A stretch of DNA of 64,000 bases from Scatophagus argus (Eukaryota > Chordata > Actinopteri > Scatophagidae): assembly GCF_020382885.2 (NCBI RefSeq), contig NC_058499.1, forward strand, positions 15,113,872 to 15,177,871, in the 5' to 3' direction. Numbering within the stretch: position 1 is the first letter of the stretch; the number at the start of each line of letters is the position of its first letter. The translations under genes were made by a program, and so were the position numbers. This document shows positions 1 through 11,777 of the stretch, piece by piece. The notes under the pieces are model-generated. The model made no database searches. It worked only from the letters and a program-made list of their open reading frames with translations, and had not been told where the DNA came from.

Positions 1-1574
1 CTTATGAAGACTCAGGGCTTAAGTGACAATTCTTCACAGACAGGGAACAATATTGAGTCAGAAATATGCTTTGGTGCTGCATCAGACTTTGACTTCCTGA
101 GCTAAAGAAAAGACTGAGGCTGATTTATAGAGTACAAAGGATATATGAGGAAATATATGAGGACAGATTACACTTTTACAACCCTTCTTCATGTAAAAAT
201 GGTGACAGTGGAGTCGTGGGCTTGAGCGGTTCCTCCCCATGTTTTTATGAGGCCGTGAATTTGCTGTGATTCCTGTCCAAGCTCAGGGTGAATGGGTATG
301 AGTGTAATTCCACACTGTGAGGTTGGACAATGACAGGAGTGCAGCAGCTGGTCTGTCCTGTCGTTTGACTGAGAATAGGCTCAGGTCTTCCAGGTCCTGC
401 TGCTAGAGTCGGTGGCCTCTCAGCTTTCGGCTGTACAATGCAGGAGCAACATGAGCTGAGTTACGCTAATGCAGGTCATTCTGTTTAATGTTCTATGTCA
501 GAATGTCTAATAACTGTTCCAAAGTCATTCTGTGTGTGTGCTGCTCTGTTGCTCTCCCTGTCTGGAACATTGCCATCCTTCCTCTCTCTGTGACATTATG
601 AGAATAGCATATTCGGTACGAATTTCATTTATGTCACCTTGTCATTTATCTCTTCAGGTTATATCAGTTTAAATCTGCATGGAATACGTACTGGGCAGTG
701 ATGGAAGAAGATCAGATAATTTAAAAACAATACTACAATAAAATAAAGTCCTAAATTGAAAGGCCAGAAGAATTACCTGCATAAAACACAGCTACGATCA
801 GTATTTCCAAAATAACTATGGCTCAGATGACCATGTGTCGGTGAATGGGGTCTAATAATGAACCCACAGATTATCACTTGACTCAGCAGCTGTTTTCAGT
901 AGATAAGTCTACTGTACAATACCAGTACAGCAAAAAGACATAGTGATGGCGATCACAGTGGCGCGTGTAGCAGCTAAGGAGCCAAGCATTTTCCTGCAAT
1001 GCAATGCAACTCCAAATTATAATGTCATCCTGTGTCTGCTGGATGTGCACATGGACAAATGCATGTCATATCAACACAATATGTGATAAGTGTCGTGCTC
1101 ACAGCTTGTTCCTGCTGTCCTAAAGTGGCCACAGAGCAAATCCATCTAAGTGTCAAAATTATTTAACCTAGATATCTGGAACAGACCCTTTCAGAGTTCT
1201 GTAGTGTGGTATGATGATAAATTTATAAAACGGCATCAGTTTTACATAACATAAATGTACTTTTATGTGGTACCCTAGTGACTATAGCTGGCATTAATTA
1301 TAGTCAGAAAAGTTAGTTAACAAAAAAAGCAAAAAAAACCAAAAAAACAAAACAAAACCTGAACTGTAGTGAAGCAGTGGTATCAAATAAATGATAATAA
1401 TTACTTACTAGCACAAAATACAATTTAATACAGTACATAAGTGAATGTTCTTTGTTACTTTTCACCAATTTACTATAGTGTGGTCCAACAGTCTAGTTCT
1501 AAATGTCTTGACTTTGTATCTGCATATCTTCTACCTGTGCCATAATAATGCCTCCATTTGTCAATCATGTTCAG
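1..1574 (+). other. nr1h4 intron, no coding exon seen
   Basis: This AT-rich stretch precedes the DNA-binding-domain exon of nr1h4 and ends in its acceptor (tgttcag at 1568-1574). I looked for the exon encoding the first zinc finger and found no matching segment, so it should lie left of the window. Nothing else is recognisable here. Confidence 0.6.
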
Positions 1575-4500
1575 GTTTCTTCAGACGGAGCATAACAAAG
1601 AACGCTGTGTACAAATGCAAGAGTGGGGGAAACTGTGAAATGGACATGTATATGCGCAGGAAATGCCAAGAGTGTCGGCTACGAAAGTGCAAAGAGATGG
1701 GCATGCTGGCTGAATGTGAGTATCCCTGGTGGTTCCTGTTGGTGCTGACAGGACACAGAAACAATAATTAATTGATATGATAGAGAAAGAAAAGATTGTG
1801 GGTAAATTTCTACTCATTATCATGCCTCAGGTCAAAATGATTTGTGCTGCCCACATGTGCACACTGTGCTGTGTGTTTAGTAGAGTCAAGAGAGGCTGTC
1901 AAGGTGGCCGTGGTGAGCCCTCATTTTCCATTCTGACATGGCCTGTTGAATTTTAGTGGGGGACTGAACGTCACTCATCACACAACAGAAAGGTCCAGCT
2001 TTTGTTGCTGTTACAGGAATAGAAACAGTGAAACCAACACCTTAAGCTCCATTTAGGAAAAATTAACACATGCTATCAGGTTTTCTTAACACCTTTGACA
2101 TGTTTGGGAATGTAGTCTTCAGCATTTTCATAAGCTGAGTGTACCTCAACATGAAAGACAGAACATGTATTTTCGGTACTTTTGTAGTCTTCGGAGGATT
2201 GATATTGATGGGTCTATTTAGAGCTGTCAGCTGAAAAGAGCAGGAGGACTGAATGGACTCCTGTTGCTCATAAATAGTGCAGCGCTGTGATGAATATTGC
2301 AGAGTGGCAGGCATTCATGAGTCTGCCAGCTAGAGCAAAAACAGCTCAACTAATTAGACTTTTTTGGTCATCGTGTGAAAAGACAGATGCTAATTCACTG
2401 GAGAGGCTGATTTTATTTTTATGATTATTCACCTCTCCTCACTGTACTTTAAAGACTTTACCAAAAGAGGGAAATTCATTCACTGGATTGATTGAACTTA
2501 CAAAGTTAAACATGAAGGACTAAGAACAAATTATCATAACATAGGATGGAGAGGTGAAAGTGTATTCTTCCTTAATGGAAAATGTGCTGGAGCAAACGTT
2601 TAAAAATAGTCACTAATAAAATGACAAAGTGATAGCATAATCTGATTATAAAACAGAAATGAAAACTGTAGTAATTAAATGACACTGACATGAATTGATT
2701 ACTTCACACATAATGATAAATGGCCCTGCGATTGACTGGCGACCAGTCCAGGGTGAACCCCGGCTCTCGCCCGTAGTCAGCTGGCATAGGCTCCAGCTCC
2801 CCCGTGACCCTGATGGATAAGCGGTATAGAAAATGGATGGATGGATGGATAATGATAAATGATGTGTTGAAATATTAATGATAGAAAATTACATATAATT
2901 AAGATTCTCACTTCAGCAGTATGTAGGACTGGCACCAATATTAAATAAAACTTTAAAATGGCCTCATGATAAATGAAAGTGAACATTTACAAATGCTGTT
3001 GAATGAGCTGTGAGGTATTTAACACACATAGTGAAGCCTCCATCGCTGCTGGCAGGCCTGCTGACAGAGATCCAGTGTAAATCTAAAAGGCTGCGAAAGA
3101 ACACCAAGGCCTCCCCGGGCCAGTCGACTGGAGATGAGACAGAGGGGGCAGACAACACGGACAACAAACAGGTCACCTCGACCACCAAGCTGTCGAAGGT
3201 GATCACAACCTCTGTCCTGCACACATTTATTATGTCATATAAACTGTGGCAAAATGTGTCATCACTTAATGATGTGTGTTGTTTCTGTTTTCTCTTCGTA
3301 TACAGGAAAAGGTTGAAATTACTAAGGATCAGCAGGCACTGGTGAAAATCATTGTAGAAGCTTACAACAGACATCAGATTCCTCAAGATGTGACCAAAAA
3401 ATTGGTATATTACCCTCAATATCACTTCAGACTGTTTCTGTTATTGACATTAAAAGATCCTGAAGTTCGCATGATGACATGTAGCTGTAATTGTTGATAA
3501 AAAAAATAAATAAACCTCTTGTCTTCAGCTACAAGACCAGTACAGTGCAGAGGAAAACTTCCTCCTCTTGACAGAAATGGCAACAAACCAAGTTCAAGTT
3601 CTTGTGGAGTTTACAAAAAATATTCCAGGTATTATTTCCTGCTCTGTATATCTTAAGAAATAAGACATAACCACGCTGATTCTCTTATATCATTACAAAT
3701 ACAAGCAAACAAACAAATAAATAAATGAGTAAACATTTTACATCTTTTCTGGACGTAATGGGTGTCGTGATGCCTCTGACAGGCTTCCTCTCTCTGGATC
3801 GTGAGGATCAGATTGCTTTGCTGAAGGGCTCGGCTGTGGAGGCCATGTTTCTGCGCTCCGCTCAGGTTTTCAACAGGAAGATGCCCAGTGGGCACACAGA
3901 AGTTTTGGAGGACAGGATACGCAAAAGTGGTGAGTCAGCTGAAGTGATACATAAAAATGTAAGATACCAAGCTTGAACTGTCCCAACTAAAACTCAAGCT
4001 GTGCAGCCATACTAATCTTCATGGTCAGAGGAAAAACTATGGTTTTCCAAACTTTCAGAGTTTCCATGTAAGCTTAAAATGTGGAACTAAAATATCCTCT
4101 AATTCACGACCTTCAAGAGTCCTGGTATGTTGGGTCTACCAGCTGCAGCAGGCTGCACACACAGCATCACAACTTTTGCAGTTCCAAAGCAGGTCGGATC
4201 CTCCTTTAATAATTGATCAACCTGATCTGTGTGATGCAGCTGGGAGATGTGTGTTGACCTGTTGATCTCTGGCTGGGTGTAGGTTACACATGTACACACC
4301 CTCACTGGGTACAGTTTCACTCTGTTTAGGTGTGTGTGTGTGTGTGTGTGTGTGGAAATACTGACAGGTAAATGAGAGCATTCAAAGCAAACCCATCGCT
4401 TTAGTGGTGTTGTTTTTATTTTATTAAAACACACACATTTAGGTTGTTTCTGCCATGGGAAGGTGTTTCTCACATATGCGGTTATTACAGCCTCTCTGTT

Positions 4501-6429
4501 TCCACATATATGCCATGTCAAATAGTTTACTGCTTGGCGGCTATAAAAAAAAAAAAAAAATTTATATGTATGTGAGGTGTCATTGTGTCAACCAGGTTGG
4601 ACAGTTAGACAGACAGCCGCAGTGACAGCAGGAGAGTGTGTGAGTCACTGGGTCCCTCAGCGCAGCCCTGATGTGAATGGTGGGGATAAGAGATATTCAC
4701 ACTAAAGGCCATTCTGGGAAAATAAGAGAGCAAAGCTGTCTGAGGAGACCATTGTTCCTTATCAAAACATCAAGAATGCTATTGTCCACTTCTCTCCCTC
4801 TGAGCCCCACTGGCATTTCTGAATGCTTGATGGTGTGTCCAAGCAGACAGACACTCTCTGCTAGTTTGGAGAGCATCTAAAGTAGGAACTGTTGCCAGAA
4901 ATTATATAGATACCACATTAATTATAATAATCACCCCTTTTCTCAATACTGAATCATCACCTAAATAAGAAAAGCAGACGTGTTTATATTTGTTGTTTTG
5001 CACAGCATCATTATTGCATTTTAATTTTCACTCTCTTGTTTATCTTCTTCTTTGTACGTGCAGTTCATCCATAACACTCGCCTCAGCACAGCACAGCACA
5101 GCACAGCACATTCAGCTGACTACACTGTAGCTGACTGTTGATTACAGTGATATTTATTATGTTTGACAGCCTTTTGAATCTGAACAAATGTGCAAAACTG
5201 TAAAACATTTTACAAAAGCATTACTGCAGTCTGTTTTTTTATTAAACGCGTTAACCACTGATTCAAAACAAATGAGGAAAAACATTTATAAAACACATAA
5301 TAGTGTAGAACACATCTGGCCAGATGGACTCTACAACACCTCCTGGAGCTCAAAGGCTCAAACTGGCTCAAGAGATGATGGGCATGATCTGCCAGGATGC
5401 TCCTCAGCTTCTTCTTAATAATTTCTGCAAAAAGCTGAGTGAAGAACGTTTGATTTTTAGTTCATAATTAGCACAGAAGTGGAAAATCTATTCTTCTTAA
5501 AAGGTAAATATATTGGAAAGGGTAAATCTTTTAAAGCAATGTTGTCTAGCTTTGTGTATTTCATTATTAATTTTAGTTTGAATTTTATTGGTATAAGGAA
5601 ATTAAGTGAAGAAAAGTACTGTAGATGCTTGGAACAAGTGTCCTGTGGTGAGCTGAAGAATGATTTGTGTGCTTAAATGTACACCCTGTGGCAGAAATCA
5701 GGACAAAAATTCTAATATTTAACCCCAACAATCTGAATTTCATTATGGATAATAATAAAAGTTGCCCTTAAGTTAATCCATTTAGCTCCTTAAGCAGCTT
5801 ATCTTTGAAAATTTGAAAAACAAAATTTATTACATCAGACCTTAAAACACAACTCATTATATTGTTCATGCTATCACTGATCCAGGGTCTGTACTTGGGT
5901 TTACCTTTTCATGGAGATTTTAAGGGGAACTTAAAATCTCAGTATACATATTTTTGAAAACTGGAGATGTCTTTTCTGCAGGCATCTCAGAGGAATTCAT
6001 CACACCCATGTTCAACTTTTACAAAAGCATCGGGGAGCTCCACATGGTGCGGGAAGAACAGGCTCTCCTCACCACCATAACCATCCTGACACCAGGTGAC
6101 CCAGTAACAACAGCTTTCAGTGATCTAGAACTATTTTATAATGACACCATGTACGGTGCAGATATTCTAAGAGTATTATCACCTCTCCAGATCGGCCTTA
6201 TGTGAAGGATCAGCAGGCTGTTGAGAGACTTCAGGAGACCATGCTGGACGTGCTGAGGAAGATGTGCGTCCTGCAGCATCCACAGGACCCGCAGTACTTT
6301 GCTCGTCTCCTGGGCCGCCTGACGGAGCTGAGGACACTCAGCCACTACCACGCAGAGATGCTCACATCCTGGAGAATGAACGACCACAAATTTACCCCGC
6401 TGCTTTGTGAGATCTGGGATGTGCAGTGA
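1575..6429 (+). CDS. nr1h4: Farnesoid X receptor (bile-acid nuclear receptor), 3' seven coding exons, 5' truncated by window edge
   Basis: Ligand-activated nuclear transcription factor that binds bile acids, usually as a heterodimer with RXR. Coding exons are 1575-1715, 3056-3198, 3306-3404, 3529-3628, 3783-3929, 5982-6095 and 6191-6429; all junctions are GT-AG and phases match, giving 326 residues in the window. The first exon starts inside the Gly codon before [18 protein letters not shown] and holds the rest of the DNA-binding domain with the second zinc finger (CKSGGNC, then CQEC). Next come the hinge ([15 protein letters not shown]), the ligand-binding domain ([20 protein letters not shown], then [10 protein letters not shown]) and the AF-2 helix [10 protein letters not shown] before TGA. 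The first zinc-finger exon and the N-terminus are not in the window. The hinge and LBD match FXR rather than LXR. The fish paralogue nr1h5 (FXR-beta) is the alternative; 12q22-type synteny favours nr1h4. Confidence 0.9.
2711..2861 (+). mobile_element. 5'-truncated LINE/SINE-type retroposon with 12-bp target-site duplication
   Basis: The segment 2723-2849 carries the 3' end of a very common teleost non-LTR-type repeat (motifs ggcgacc, ccagggtgaacccc, ctctcgccc, ataggctccag, ggataagcgg) and ends in a short ATGG-type tail. It is flanked by identical 12-mers, taatgataaatg, at 2711-2722 and 2850-2861, which is the mark of target-primed retrotransposition. It lies in the nr1h4 intron between the exons ending at 1715 and starting at 3056. 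The exact family name was not determined. Confidence 0.85.
4330..4354. repeat. (GT)n microsatellite
   Basis: About twelve GT units lie in the nr1h4 intron between the exons ending at 3929 and starting at 5982. No other function is visible. Confidence 0.95.
5082..5110. repeat. Short GCACA tandem repeat
   Basis: A five-base unit (gcaca) is repeated about five times in the same nr1h4 intron as the GT microsatellite. It is a simple pentanucleotide repeat. Confidence 0.85.
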
Positions 6430-6919
6430 CTCACCAGAAGTGAACGGAAACATCGGGATGGTAACTTTTCACTTGGAAGACAGAGTCATGGTTCAGCTGC
6501 AGTGAATATTTATACTGGATCATGTGACGATCTGGAATTATAATTTCCATGCAACCTGTCTCCTGTGTGGCCTGACTTTCTTGGAGTTAGTCGTGTGTTG
6601 ACTCTGTGAATGGTTTAGGTTAGTTTTTTATGACTCACTACATCATTGTGTCTGTTTGCTGTCATTCTTGAGACTTGTCTTATTGTTGAGACGACTGAAA
6701 TAACTTCTTTTTGTTGTGTACACCATGTAACGCGTCTTGAAGTCCCAGCATGATTAATCAGACAAGAACAAACACTGGAAATTATTCAAAGCAAGGATGG
6801 TGCTCAAGTTTAGATTATATTGAATTTAATAATAGATTCATTTATTTTTTATTTGTAAAACTCATAGTGCTCTCTACATGTATTTGCTGTAAATACACAA
6901 ATGATGTATGTTCTGTCTC

Positions 6920-6925
6920 AATAAA
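6920..6925 (+). terminator. Probable polyadenylation signal of nr1h4
   Basis: AATAAA about 490 bases after the nr1h4 stop codon. It defines a moderate 3' UTR from 6430 to roughly 6945. This is the first canonical hexamer after the stop. Confidence 0.6.
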
Positions 6926-6945
6926 TAACAAAATTAACATGAAAA

Positions 6946-8129
6946 AAGATTTATGTTGGGACATTTTATTGTCAAGTGTGCTGAAACATGTTCAAATTAC
7001 GTAAAGAACATTAATGTTAACATTAATGTCAAAGGGTTTCCCTAACTGAATGTGATCTTCCATTACATTACCCACTAACAAACAAACAAACAAACAACTA
7101 ACAAAACCATGAACTTATTATTCCTTATTTATATAATCAAAGAATATTTAGGATTATTTATGACCATGTTAATATACAGAATCAGCCAAAATAATGTGTG
7201 CACACATCAGGAAAAAAGGGTGATGCCATCTGTTGGGGAAACATTGTACAACAGTACACAGTGTTATCGTAATTTGATCAAACCTTGAAAGAGGTATCTA
7301 TATGTATAGACATAGATATATGTATAGACTTACACAAATTAAATATTTATGCATGTTTTTCTTTTCCTGATGTGTGTATTCATTGTTTTGGCTGACTCTG
7401 TAAATGTTTTAAGATATGAATTGATTTGAATTTCACTATCAGTGCTGTAGTTGTTCATAATTACAGTAGTTGGAGTACCAATGGCACTCCAGCAGAAGTA
7501 GTAGAAGCAGTAGTATCTCACACTGACAACATAAACTTAACTCACAGTGAATCTACTTTGTGTTTAATGCAACACCAATAATTGTACCAATAACATTAGC
7601 CTTAGAAGAAATAAGACATTTTCAGGTTATTGAAATGGAATTTATTTTGTTTTATTCTAAAATGCACTTAGAACATCAGAACAGATACAGATATATCCAC
7701 AACGTAAAGGTTCCATAACATAGTGTCTATCTCAACTTACACCACCCTGATATATCTCTAAATATCATTTTTACAGAAGGTTCATGTTAATAAACTATAC
7801 ATCATTTACATAATTATCCATAGCATGTAATAATCATTTATACATGTAATACAGTTTTTCTTTTTAATTAGAGAAAGAATTTTAAAGATAAATGTGTCTG
7901 TGAAACAAAGTACCATTACTGAATCAAGATGTTATCTTGTGATGTTTTATAGCTAATTGCACTTTTAGGACAAAAATAACCACAATGCATTCTGGGTAGT
8001 GTCCTTAACTGTATCATAGCACCATCTTGTGGAGTAATTTGGCAACAAATGTAATCCCTGTTACTATTTACTGTAAAAAAAAAAAAAAAAAAAGACAGCG
8101 AGCAAATAAACAAAGGGGTACTACACATA
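6946..8129. other. Intergenic, between convergent nr1h4 and the C1q gene
   Basis: AT-rich sequence between two tail-to-tail genes. It holds a short AAAC tandem repeat near 7076-7096, a nearly palindromic TA-rich stretch near 7291-7330 and a poly(A) run near 8076-8093. The short open frames match nothing I recognise. Confidence 0.6.
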
Positions 8130-8139
8130 TTTATTTATT
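8130..8139 (-). terminator. Polyadenylation signals of the C1q-domain gene
   Basis: Two overlapping TTTATT hexamers on the + strand (8130-8135 and 8134-8139) read AATAAA on the minus strand, only about 45 bases beyond the stop codon at 8182. The 3' UTR would be very short. Confidence 0.6.
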
Positions 8140-8181
8140 TTTTACTATTTTTTTAAAGGACACCGTGAAGAGTTAAGACAT

Positions 8182-9309
8182 TTAGAGGTGAGTTCTGTCC
8201 TGTGTGGGCAGGGGTGTGAGTGTTTCTGCTTCAGGGTAAACCAAGAAGCCAGAAAAGGTGGTGTACCTCCCCTGGTTGCTGTAGACAGCATAACGCTCGT
8301 CCTGCTGACTGTACAGCCACACACTGTCGCCCTGGTGGAGAGACAACAGTAAGCTTTGACTTTGCATCTCCCGTCTCTTCGATGTGTCCTCGTCAAACAC
8401 CATCGCCTGCACCTCGCCCTTCCCTGTCATCAGTTTCACAGAAACAGCCTTGCGAGGGTGTTTCCCCACAGTGAAGGCGAAGAAGTACGCTCCAGGGAAT
8501 TGGCATGTGAACATGCCTGAGGTTTTGTTGAAATGCCCCCCGATGTTGACATATTCCACATCAAAGGTCAGAGGTGGCTTGTCCTGCTGCCTGCTGCTCT
8601 GACCCAGGAGTGAGGATGTTCGTGCCACAGAGAAGGCAGACCGTGGCTGCTCTGTCGTCTGACCTCTGGCCCATGTATCACCCTGAGGGAGGCAGTTTGG
8701 GAAGGACAGGCCTGGGGACAAGTGGTTGGTGATGTAGCTGGTTGGGGACATGTCAGGATAGACAAGGTAACCAGAAAAGGTGATATAAGGACCAGCATTG
8801 CTGTATAAAGCATATTGAGGACTCTGCTGTAAAAGCAGCCACACTGTGTCCATTTCCTTCAAACTGATCATTATGCTTTGGCTTTGAACTTTCCTCCCTC
8901 TCTTGCGGTAGTCATCATAAGCTATAGCCTGCACCTCCTCTCCATTCTTCACCAGTATCACAGAAAGCATTTTCTTTGGAAATTTACCCACTGAGAAGGA
9001 GAAATAGTAAGCACCAGGGATGCGGCAGCGGAAGTGACCAGTGTTTGGATTGAAGTCCCCGCCGATGTTGACCATGAGCCTGTTGAAGGTCACTGCCTTC
9101 TGCTGGCCTCCCACAACACTGTTGGTTCGTGTGGCAGAGAAAGCAGAGCGGAGACCTGTTGTCACTGGAGGGGCATGAAGGGGTGAAACTGGTCCAGAGC
9201 AGGTAATCAGGATGAATACACATGCCAGGTGGCAATGTGTGCTCCACCGAGCTAAAAGAGAAAATAAAAAAATAAAAAATCCATTTACAGAAGACTTACG
9301 GTAAGTCAT
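8182..9309 (-). CDS. c1qtnf4: C1QTNF4-like secreted protein with two C1q domains
   Basis: A secreted protein of the C1q/TNF superfamily with two tandem globular C1q domains and no collagen stalk, an architecture known from CTRP4 (C1QTNF4). Domain 1 spans about residues 53-183 (starts [10 protein letters not shown]; contains VNIGGDFN and PGAYYFSF; ends TFSGYLVYP). Domain 2 spans about residues 225-360 (starts [10 protein letters not shown]; contains VNIGGHFN and PGAYFFAF; ends [10 protein letters not shown]). Both domains resemble the human CTRP4 domains closely. The open frame from the ATG at 9309 gives 375 residues. A segment at 9252-9299 looks like a 48-nt intron in the same frame; removing it gives 359 residues and joins MTYP to [16 protein letters not shown], a plausible signal peptide. 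Start and N-terminus are therefore uncertain. The neighbour ube2n is transcribed away from it. It may be an ohnologue of c1qtnf4 rather than the one-to-one orthologue. Confidence 0.8.
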   Translation of the reverse strand: MTYRKSSVNGFFIFLFSLLARWSTHCHLACVFILITCSGPVSPLHAPPVTTGLRSAFSATRTNSVVGGQQKAVTFNRLMVNIGGDFNPNTGHFRCRIPGAYYFSFSVGKFPKKMLSVILVKNGEEVQAIAYDDYRKRGRKVQSQSIMISLKEMDTVWLLLQQSPQYALYSNAGPYITFSGYLVYPDMSPTSYITNHLSPGLSFPNCLPQGDTWARGQTTEQPRSAFSVARTSSLLGQSSRQQDKPPLTFDVEYVNIGGHFNKTSGMFTCQFPGAYFFAFTVGKHPRKAVSVKLMTGKGEVQAMVFDEDTSKRREMQSQSLLLSLHQGDSVWLYSQQDERYAVYSNQGRYTTFSGFLVYPEAETLTPLPTQDRTHL

Positions 9310-11777
9310 TGACAGTTTTAGTGAGTTATATCTGAGATGTTTTGCTGAACAAAATAAAAGTCTGTTCTTACAGTTCTCAATTTGATGGACATGGCCACCA
9401 AAGGGATCAGGCGAAATCTAAGAGGTCACCAGTTCAACATTTTGGAAAATATGCTCATTCTGTTTCTTGCAGAGAAAACAGATGAGAAGATTAATGCCAC
9501 TCTCATGTCTGTCCATTAAACAAAAAAAGCACAGGTGGCAGATTTTGTCACTGTTGGACAACACCAGGCAAGCAGTTTCCCTGTTTGTGCTAAGTTAACC
9601 GGCTGTTGGCGCAGCATACCAGGCCTACATGAAAGTGGTAATGATCTTCTTATCTCTAACTCTTGACCAGCAAAAATGTGGAACTTTTACATTAAAGGAA
9701 TAAGGAAAAAGTCTCTTACAGGTTTATTCTCTATGAATTTTTTTCTTGTGCAACACCTTACATGCCAGACCCCAAAAGTTCTTCAAATGAACAAACTGAA
9801 AAGAAAGAAAATAATGTGCCAAGGAAAAACAAGGTCATATTGCTTCATTTTGCCTGTCAATATCAAAGTAAAATACACTTCTTTTAGATTGCGTCTTGTG
9901 TATCAGACCAAGCTTAACCCCTCACGCCTCTATATAAAATACGCCAAGTTGATAATGAAGGCTGGTTAAGCCCTGTCGAGATCAATATTGACTCTCAAAT
10001 CAAGCACTCTAATGTGGCTGATATTGTCTGTTCTGTCTGTGCACTGAGAGAAGGGACTAGATTAGGTGCTGGTTCATCTGTTCCTGTGTGTGTTGAACAA
10101 TGGAAATTTTTTGGACGGTTGGTGAGGTGAGGCAGGACAAACTGCAAAAAGACACCACTGAAAAGTTTAAATGAAACATTACTTTGAAGTGTGATAAGTT
10201 GCAAAAAATTAATTATTATTATTAATATGAGATTATTTTCATGAAAACTGTAGATTTTTGAATATTTTTAGGGACTTAATTTGTTTAAATTCCCAGAAAT
10301 TCTGCTGTTTTTTTCCGTTAAGTATATTACAGAGCTAGACACATTCAGGCTCAGAATGGTTATGTGTCAAATTAATTTGCCATAATATTTATAAGATTTG
10401 CATAAATGTACAGAAATAGATCAAATTAAAATCCCACAGGGTCATATTATTCTGAAGATCTTCCATAACTAAATGAGTGGAAGCCTTGCACCTGTAAAGC
10501 AACAACATGTAATTACAGGCTCCGATGTTGATTGTTTTGGGTTTTGGGTAAAATTCATATTTGTGTAACACTAATGAAATATAAAGTGTGAACATAATGA
10601 ACAAAATCAGACAACCAGCTATAATTTTAACAAAAGTCAATAATTTCCATCCTGTCCAGAGATAAAATTCACAATATATGCCTGCCAAAAGAAATAATAA
10701 TAATAAAAAAACTCTAAACATTTCTTATTCCATTTCTATTTATACACACGGAATTGATGATTAAAAGTGTTCACTCCTTGCAGAAATATCAAACCTACCT
10801 GTTGGGCGTTGCTGGTACAGAAATTGCATGCTGTATGTCTTCTTTTAATTCGTCAGCTTTTTTGAATAAAGTTCCTCTTAGTTTGTTGCACTGCTAATGT
10901 CCATGTCTGACATGGCCTGACACCGAAAAGGGACAAAGCTTTTGTCCATACAGATATACCAGGAGGAGGAGGAGGAGCCCCAAACCCCCTCCAATCTATA
11001 GCTTCATTCTGCCTGGAGAGCAAAAAGAAAACAAAAAAAAAAAGTGAAAATGTAGCAGTGCTATGCAGCCTCATTGGCTCACGGAAATATTAAGTCTATT
11101 CATGCTCTGTTTTGTCTAGAACAGATGGAGTGGCTGTGGGAAACTAAGTTTGAATTATTTTGATGTGGGTGTTGGTTGTAGCAACTACTTACGTACTGCA
11201 AAATTATTTCTATAATATTATATTAATTTGTGTGAGGTTACAGTTTATTCATGAAGGCTAAACCATGATGGGGAGACATAAAATATATACGCTATAAATG
11301 GTTTTCAAAGCACTGTAGGTCATTATTGCCTTGATAGCTTCCTATTTTTTTTTTTTATTTTTTTTTTGACAGTGTATGGACACACTACCAAACCAGTTTG
11401 TTTGGTAAATTAAATGTATAATCTTAAAATATATTTTTTGACTATGTACAAATTTTTTTTTAAATCAAAATTAATATTGTCAAAGTGAATATTCAAACAA
11501 GCTTGTGCTTATGAATACCTTGAGGAGTTAAAGGGCCATAGAGCACAATCTAGTGTATCTGGTGGTACATTTTATACGCTATATTGGTTCATTAATGTAT
11601 AATAATCTTAAATACTGACTGGGATGAATTACTGCCTTGCTCCATGAGCTGCTTCTGCCCCTCCATCTACTGTCATGACGCAGAGAACCCGGAAGACGTG
11701 TGTTCGCTGTCAATGCCAAAGACGGGGAGGAGGCACTGAGAGATAAAAAAAAAAAAAAAAAACACATTTAAGACAAG
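9310..11777. other. Intergenic, between the divergent C1q gene and ube2n
   Basis: About 2.5 kb between head-to-head genes, so both promoters should lie here. The ube2n end is less AT-rich and carries an ETS-like motif (cccggaag, 11688-11695) and a CRE-like tgacgca near 11676. Two minus-strand open frames (10389-10721 and 10853-11074) begin with hydrophobic leader-like stretches but I cannot link them to the C1q gene by splicing. Confidence 0.5.
11676..11700 (+). promoter_or_regulatory. Possible core promoter or 5' UTR motifs of ube2n
   Basis: An ETS-type cccggaag (11688-11695) and a CRE-like tgacgca occur within about 100 bases upstream of the ube2n start codon. Such motifs are common in TATA-less housekeeping promoters. 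No transcription start can be fixed from sequence alone. Confidence 0.35.

Noticed and set aside
5082..5110. Possible CRISPR-like or regulatory direct repeats
   Set aside because: A simple GCACA pentanucleotide run without spacers; this is vertebrate intron DNA.
10389..11074. Minus-strand open frames with hydrophobic starts (at 10721 and 11074) as 5' exons of the C1q gene
   Set aside because: Leader-like N-termini are present, but I found no donor that joins in phase to the acceptor at 9252. T-rich introns and repeats easily give such runs.
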